A stretch of DNA of 64,000 nt, from positions 682,001-746,000 of the forward strand of contig NZ_CP036523.1 of NCBI RefSeq assembly GCF_008151785.1. Reading direction: 5' to 3'. Made by a program: the position numbers and the translations under genes. The notes beneath the pieces were generated by a model that was not told where the DNA came from, made no database searches, and was given only the letters and a program-made list of their open reading frames with translations. Shown piece by piece: positions 60,991 through 64,000 of the stretch (position 1 is its first letter; the number at the start of each line of letters is the position of its first letter). The stretch is from Peptacetobacter hiranonis (lineage in GTDB: Bacteria; Bacillota; Clostridia; Peptostreptococcales; Peptostreptococcaceae).

Positions 60991-63198
60991 TTATTTGTTT
61001 GATATGTTGAATAATCCAGCTATTGTTTCTAATAATGTTCTATTAGCACCTTCACCAACCTGAGCTACTATTCCCTTAGTTGCTGGTACAGCTGTAGCCA
61101 TATCTATATTTAATAAGTTATTTTTCTGTTCATCTGTTATACCTGATGTTCCAAGTACTATTGGAGCTTTTATTTTTACAGCGTAGTTAGCTGCTGATAA
61201 TGCATCTACTAATTCAGATTTTTTAGCTACACCATCTTTTACAAGTACTATACCTTCAGCATCTGTACTAGAAGCTGAGTAGTATTCTTTTATAACAGCC
61301 GCATTTGTAGCCTGTCTATTTTTACCAGATATTCTGTAAGCCGCATTTGTTTTAGCAAGAGCTTTATTTACTTTTTCTTCTGATTCTTTAGAGAATACAC
61401 TTTCTCCACCTATTATTCTTACTGTATCTGTTGAAGCTTCATCTTCTAGGTAAGATAATGCATCAGAAGATATTGTATTTGTTTTAGATACTATTATTGG
61501 AGCTTTTTTATCAGCTGCTACTGCTGATATTGACATAGCATCGGCTTCACCATTTCCACCTACAACAAATGTAGTAGTAGAAGCTGGCATTTTTTCAGCA
61601 ACTTTTACAGAAGTTTCTTCTCTATTATCTCCACCTATTCTTTTTACTGAGAATCCCATATCTTCTAATTCAGATACTACTTCATCTGATAATACAGCAT
61701 AACCACCTATTAAAGTTACAGTTACTTTATTTAAATTTTTAGCTGCTATTTCAGAAGATAATTCTTTTAAGTAATCTTTTGTTGCTGCTGGTAATGAATC
61801 TACCTGTGATAATAATATTGGAGCTGCCTGTTTACCAGTACCATTAACTGTTGCTGCATATGGAGCTGCTGCTAATCCGTCTACTAGTGCTTCACCATTT
61901 ACTAATACTATATTATTAGTTTTATTTGTATCTGCTGCATCTGCTAATACTGTTCCAGCTGCTTTTGATACGTTAACAGCCGTTTCATATCTATTTGCTC
62001 CAGCTACTATACCAACATTGAAAGTACCTTTCTGTAATAATTTATGTAAAGATTTTAATTCATTTTCATTTGTTGATCTAACAGTTATAGTTTTGTAAAC
62101 TTCTGACTGTTTATCTCCTGTTACTTTTTTGTATGTAACTGTAAATTTATAATATCCATTTGCATCAACAGTACCTGTAGTTTTTGCTAACTGAACTAAA
62201 GCATTTGTTGGACTTTCTATTTCTTCTTCGGCTTTATCTGCTGCATTTTTAAGGTCAGCTAATATTTCAGTACCTCTTGCTGTTAATGCAAATCCATCAT
62301 ATAAATCTGATGCATTTAATGTTTCATCTTCATTTTTATCAGCAACTACTTTGTAAGTAGCACTTAATGTTTTATCATTAACTTTTTTAGATTTATTGTA
62401 TGCAGTAACTTTTTTACCAAAATGATCGAATTTCTGTATCTGAGAAACATCTGTTGTATCTATTAAGTTTCCATCTTTATCATAAGCTAACTGGAAATCT
62501 AATTTTTCATCTCCATTTTTTAATGCTATAGTTTTTTCTGTATTATTTTCATCTAAAGCATTAAGAGTTATAATAACACCATCTTTATCGTTGTTTACAG
62601 CTATACTTTTTACTAATTTACTTAAAGCATTACTAGTCTGTTTTCCTTTTAATTTAGCTTCATTTTCGAAAGCTGTAGCTACAGCACTAACATTTACTAA
62701 TTCTGCTGTTGTATATTTGGCAACTGTTGAATCTGTTACAGTTATAGGAGAACCTACTATTATTTCTCCACCGAATTTTTCAGCAGTTCTTTTATAAACT
62801 TTTATAGATTCACCTGGATTTAAACCATTTATTAAAGTAACTGCAGCATCAACTTTATATTCTGCAGGATCTTCAACACCATTAGTTCCAACTTTTGCAA
62901 CTCCATAAACTGATATTTTATCAGCTTTTGCGTTGAATATTTCTTTAGCTAAATCTAAAGATACAAATTTAGCATCATCAGTTGCAGGTATAGCAACACC
63001 ATCAGCTATTACATCAGCTATTAAAGCTCTATTTGAAGAAACCATTTCTGTTTCCATTAATGTTTTAACTTCGTTTGCTAATAATTTTTTCTGACTTACT
63101 GTATATTCTTTTGCAGTTGTTTCTGCTGCTAATACTGGTGCTACTGAAGTTGCTAGCATTGCTCCAGCCATTACTACTGATAATTTTTTCTTATTCAT
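60991..63198 (-). CDS. S-layer protein (CWB2), silent unit G
   Basis: 735 aa. The exposed half is related to unit C: SSNRALIADVIADG, FQLAYDKDGNLIDTTD, QKFDHFGKKV, DLYDGFALTARGTEILADL. CWB2 modules at about 393 (VAGANRYETAVNVSKAA), 511 (RIGGDNREETSVKVAE) and 621 (RISGKNRQATNAAV). The leader extension (63240-63406) is unlike that of unit C, so coding and leader history differ. It is the last complete S-layer gene in the window; the array seems to continue to the right. Inferred silent. Confidence 0.92.
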   Translation of the reverse strand: MNKKKLSVVMAGAMLATSVAPVLAAETTAKEYTVSQKKLLANEVKTLMETEMVSSNRALIADVIADGVAIPATDDAKFVSLDLAKEIFNAKADKISVYGVAKVGTNGVEDPAEYKVDAAVTLINGLNPGESIKVYKRTAEKFGGEIIVGSPITVTDSTVAKYTTAELVNVSAVATAFENEAKLKGKQTSNALSKLVKSIAVNNDKDGVIITLNALDENNTEKTIALKNGDEKLDFQLAYDKDGNLIDTTDVSQIQKFDHFGKKVTAYNKSKKVNDKTLSATYKVVADKNEDETLNASDLYDGFALTARGTEILADLKNAADKAEEEIESPTNALVQLAKTTGTVDANGYYKFTVTYKKVTGDKQSEVYKTITVRSTNENELKSLHKLLQKGTFNVGIVAGANRYETAVNVSKAAGTVLADAADTNKTNNIVLVNGEALVDGLAAAPYAATVNGTGKQAAPILLSQVDSLPAATKDYLKELSSEIAAKNLNKVTVTLIGGYAVLSDEVVSELEDMGFSVKRIGGDNREETSVKVAEKMPASTTTFVVGGNGEADAMSISAVAADKKAPIIVSKTNTISSDALSYLEDEASTDTVRIIGGESVFSKESEEKVNKALAKTNAAYRISGKNRQATNAAVIKEYYSASSTDAEGIVLVKDGVAKKSELVDALSAANYAVKIKAPIVLGTSGITDEQKNNLLNIDMATAVPATKGIVAQVGEGANRTLLETIAGLFNISNK

Positions 63199-63406
63199 TA
63201 TCTCTTTACCTCCGTTTATCTTTTTTCTTTTTTACACTCTTTTTTTATTTCTTAATTAGAAAAAAGAAATCTAAGATAAAAAAGACAAACTTCGGATTGG
63301 AAAGTTTTACAAGTTTTAATTTATCTTACAGATAATTTTTATTTGTAAATAAGATTTATTTAAATTCTTATTCAAGAAATTTTAGGAAGTTTCTAAAAAG
63401 ATAAGT

Positions 63407-63596
63407 TCTCTTTTCTTCTGTTATCTTATGGCTTTTCTTTCACTTACTCTTTCTTATTCTTTCCTTTTCCTTCGTTTTCCTTTTTTATTCTTTTCTTCTC
63501 TTTTTTTCTCTATTCTCTTGCTCTTTTTTCGCAATTATTTTTCCACATTTTTATTGTACGGAATTTTTCCATAGCGACGCCCCCCCTAAGCCCCCC
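63407..63596 (-). repeat. Leader repeat copy G (153-bp core, inverted) plus boundary
   Basis: Core 63407-63559, then CGGAATTTTTCC, ATAGCGACGCCCCCCCTAAG, CCCCCC (to 63596), with one extra C in the first run. Confidence 0.85.
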
Positions 63597-63730
63597 GACG
63601 CAAACTCAAAAGTATAGATACCGTTTAACTTAATTTAAAGCAACTCTAAATTAAAACGATACAATTTAATTATCTGAATATAGATAAATTAAAAAATAAG
63701 TAAAGATTTTTTATTGTAAATGAAATATAC

Positions 63731-63758
63731 TTGAACTTTTCTTGAAATTTGATATAAT
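63731..63758 (+). promoter_or_regulatory. Promoter of the GACA-repeat gene
   Basis: TTGAAC (63731-63736), a 16-bp spacer and TATAAT (63753-63758), 55 bases before the probable start codon. Confidence 0.6.
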
Positions 63759-63813
63759 AAAATATATAATATTTGAAATAAATCAAAAATGGTGAAAGGT
63801 GTTGACAATCAAG

Positions 63814-63894
<81 letters not shown>

Positions 63895-63936
63895 GTATGC
63901 CTTTTTTGATGAAAAATTTAATAAAATTGATAATAG

Positions 63937-63984
63937 AGGACACAGAAATACCCAAAAACTAAATGGGAAACTGTGTCCTTTTTA
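63937..63984 (+). terminator. Terminator behind the GACA-repeat ORF
   Basis: AGGACACAG (63937-63945) pairs with CTGTGTCCT (63971-63979), followed by TTTTATTAT. It closes a complete small transcription unit starting at the promoter 63731-63758. Confidence 0.7.
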
Positions 63985-64000
63985 TTATATATTAAAATGA

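Noticed and set aside
27814-63335. Long + strand ORFs rich in Ser, Thr, Ala and Pro inside the - strand S-layer genes
   Set aside because: They are antisense shadows of the CWB2 coding regions, caused by codon bias, and have no ribosome sites or recognisable domains.

Overview
The window is low-GC Firmicutes DNA, most probably from the Peptostreptococcaceae (a Peptostreptococcus or Clostridioides relative). Reasons: strong A+T bias; the order ruvA-ruvB-queA-tgt-yajC-SCIFF; consensus sigma-A promoters and purine-rich ribosome sites; and fourteen cell-wall proteins carrying three copies of the CWB2 (cell-wall-binding repeat 2) domain that anchors S-layer proteins in C. difficile. No tRNA, rRNA or CRISPR array was seen.

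Layout. 1-6 kb: housekeeping genes (ruvA end, ruvB, queA, a PsiE-like membrane protein, tgt, yajC, the SCIFF peptide). 6-19 kb: cell-surface and export genes (a small CWB2 protein, an LtaS-type enzyme, a CWB2-GDPD fusion, the DUF1659/DUF2922/YvrJ trio, a Mor-like regulator, a SecA without a zinc tail, two CWB2-Ig proteins). 19-21.4 kb: an IS256-family element between two hypothetical genes. 21.4-22.5 kb: a gene-free control region with a phased GTTACA array and two tandem sigma-A promoters. 22.5-63.6 kb: ten large S-layer-type genes, two on the + strand directly behind those promoters and eight on the - strand.

Main discovery. The S-layer region looks like a DNA-inversion expression locus with one expression site. 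The leader of the + strand gene is repeated in inverted orientation upstream of seven - strand S-layer transcription units. The repeat starts at the -10 box (TACAAT). The -35 box (TTGCAT, 17-bp spacing) and a second complete promoter lie outside it, only at the + strand copy. At the corresponding place all seven - strand copies have GGCGTC and no -35, so they look silent. Recombination between the + copy and any - copy would place another S-layer gene behind the promoter. The nearest pair is a perfect 217-bp inverted repeat bounding about 9.9 kb.

Second discovery. Each silent unit has the same build: a GC-rich boundary, a + strand anti-phage-type module, a conserved AGAACRTATGTT motif with a bidirectional terminator, then the - strand silent S-layer gene and its leader. 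The module differs from unit to unit: an AAA ATPase with a TOPRIM-like partner; a RloA/AbiLi-like ATPase with a type III toxin-antitoxin; an ATPase with a HEPN protein; AlbA_2/Schlafen-type proteins (two units); a KAP NTPase with a second type III toxin-antitoxin; and, in the last unit, a short gene with a (GACA)13 repeat. The antitoxin RNAs of both toxin-antitoxin loci show loop/tail covariation for H-type pseudoknots. The locus therefore joins variation of the outermost surface layer (a phage and bacteriocin receptor in C. difficile) with an array of intracellular defence genes. Inversion, silence of the - strand copies and the link with defence are inferred from sequence only.
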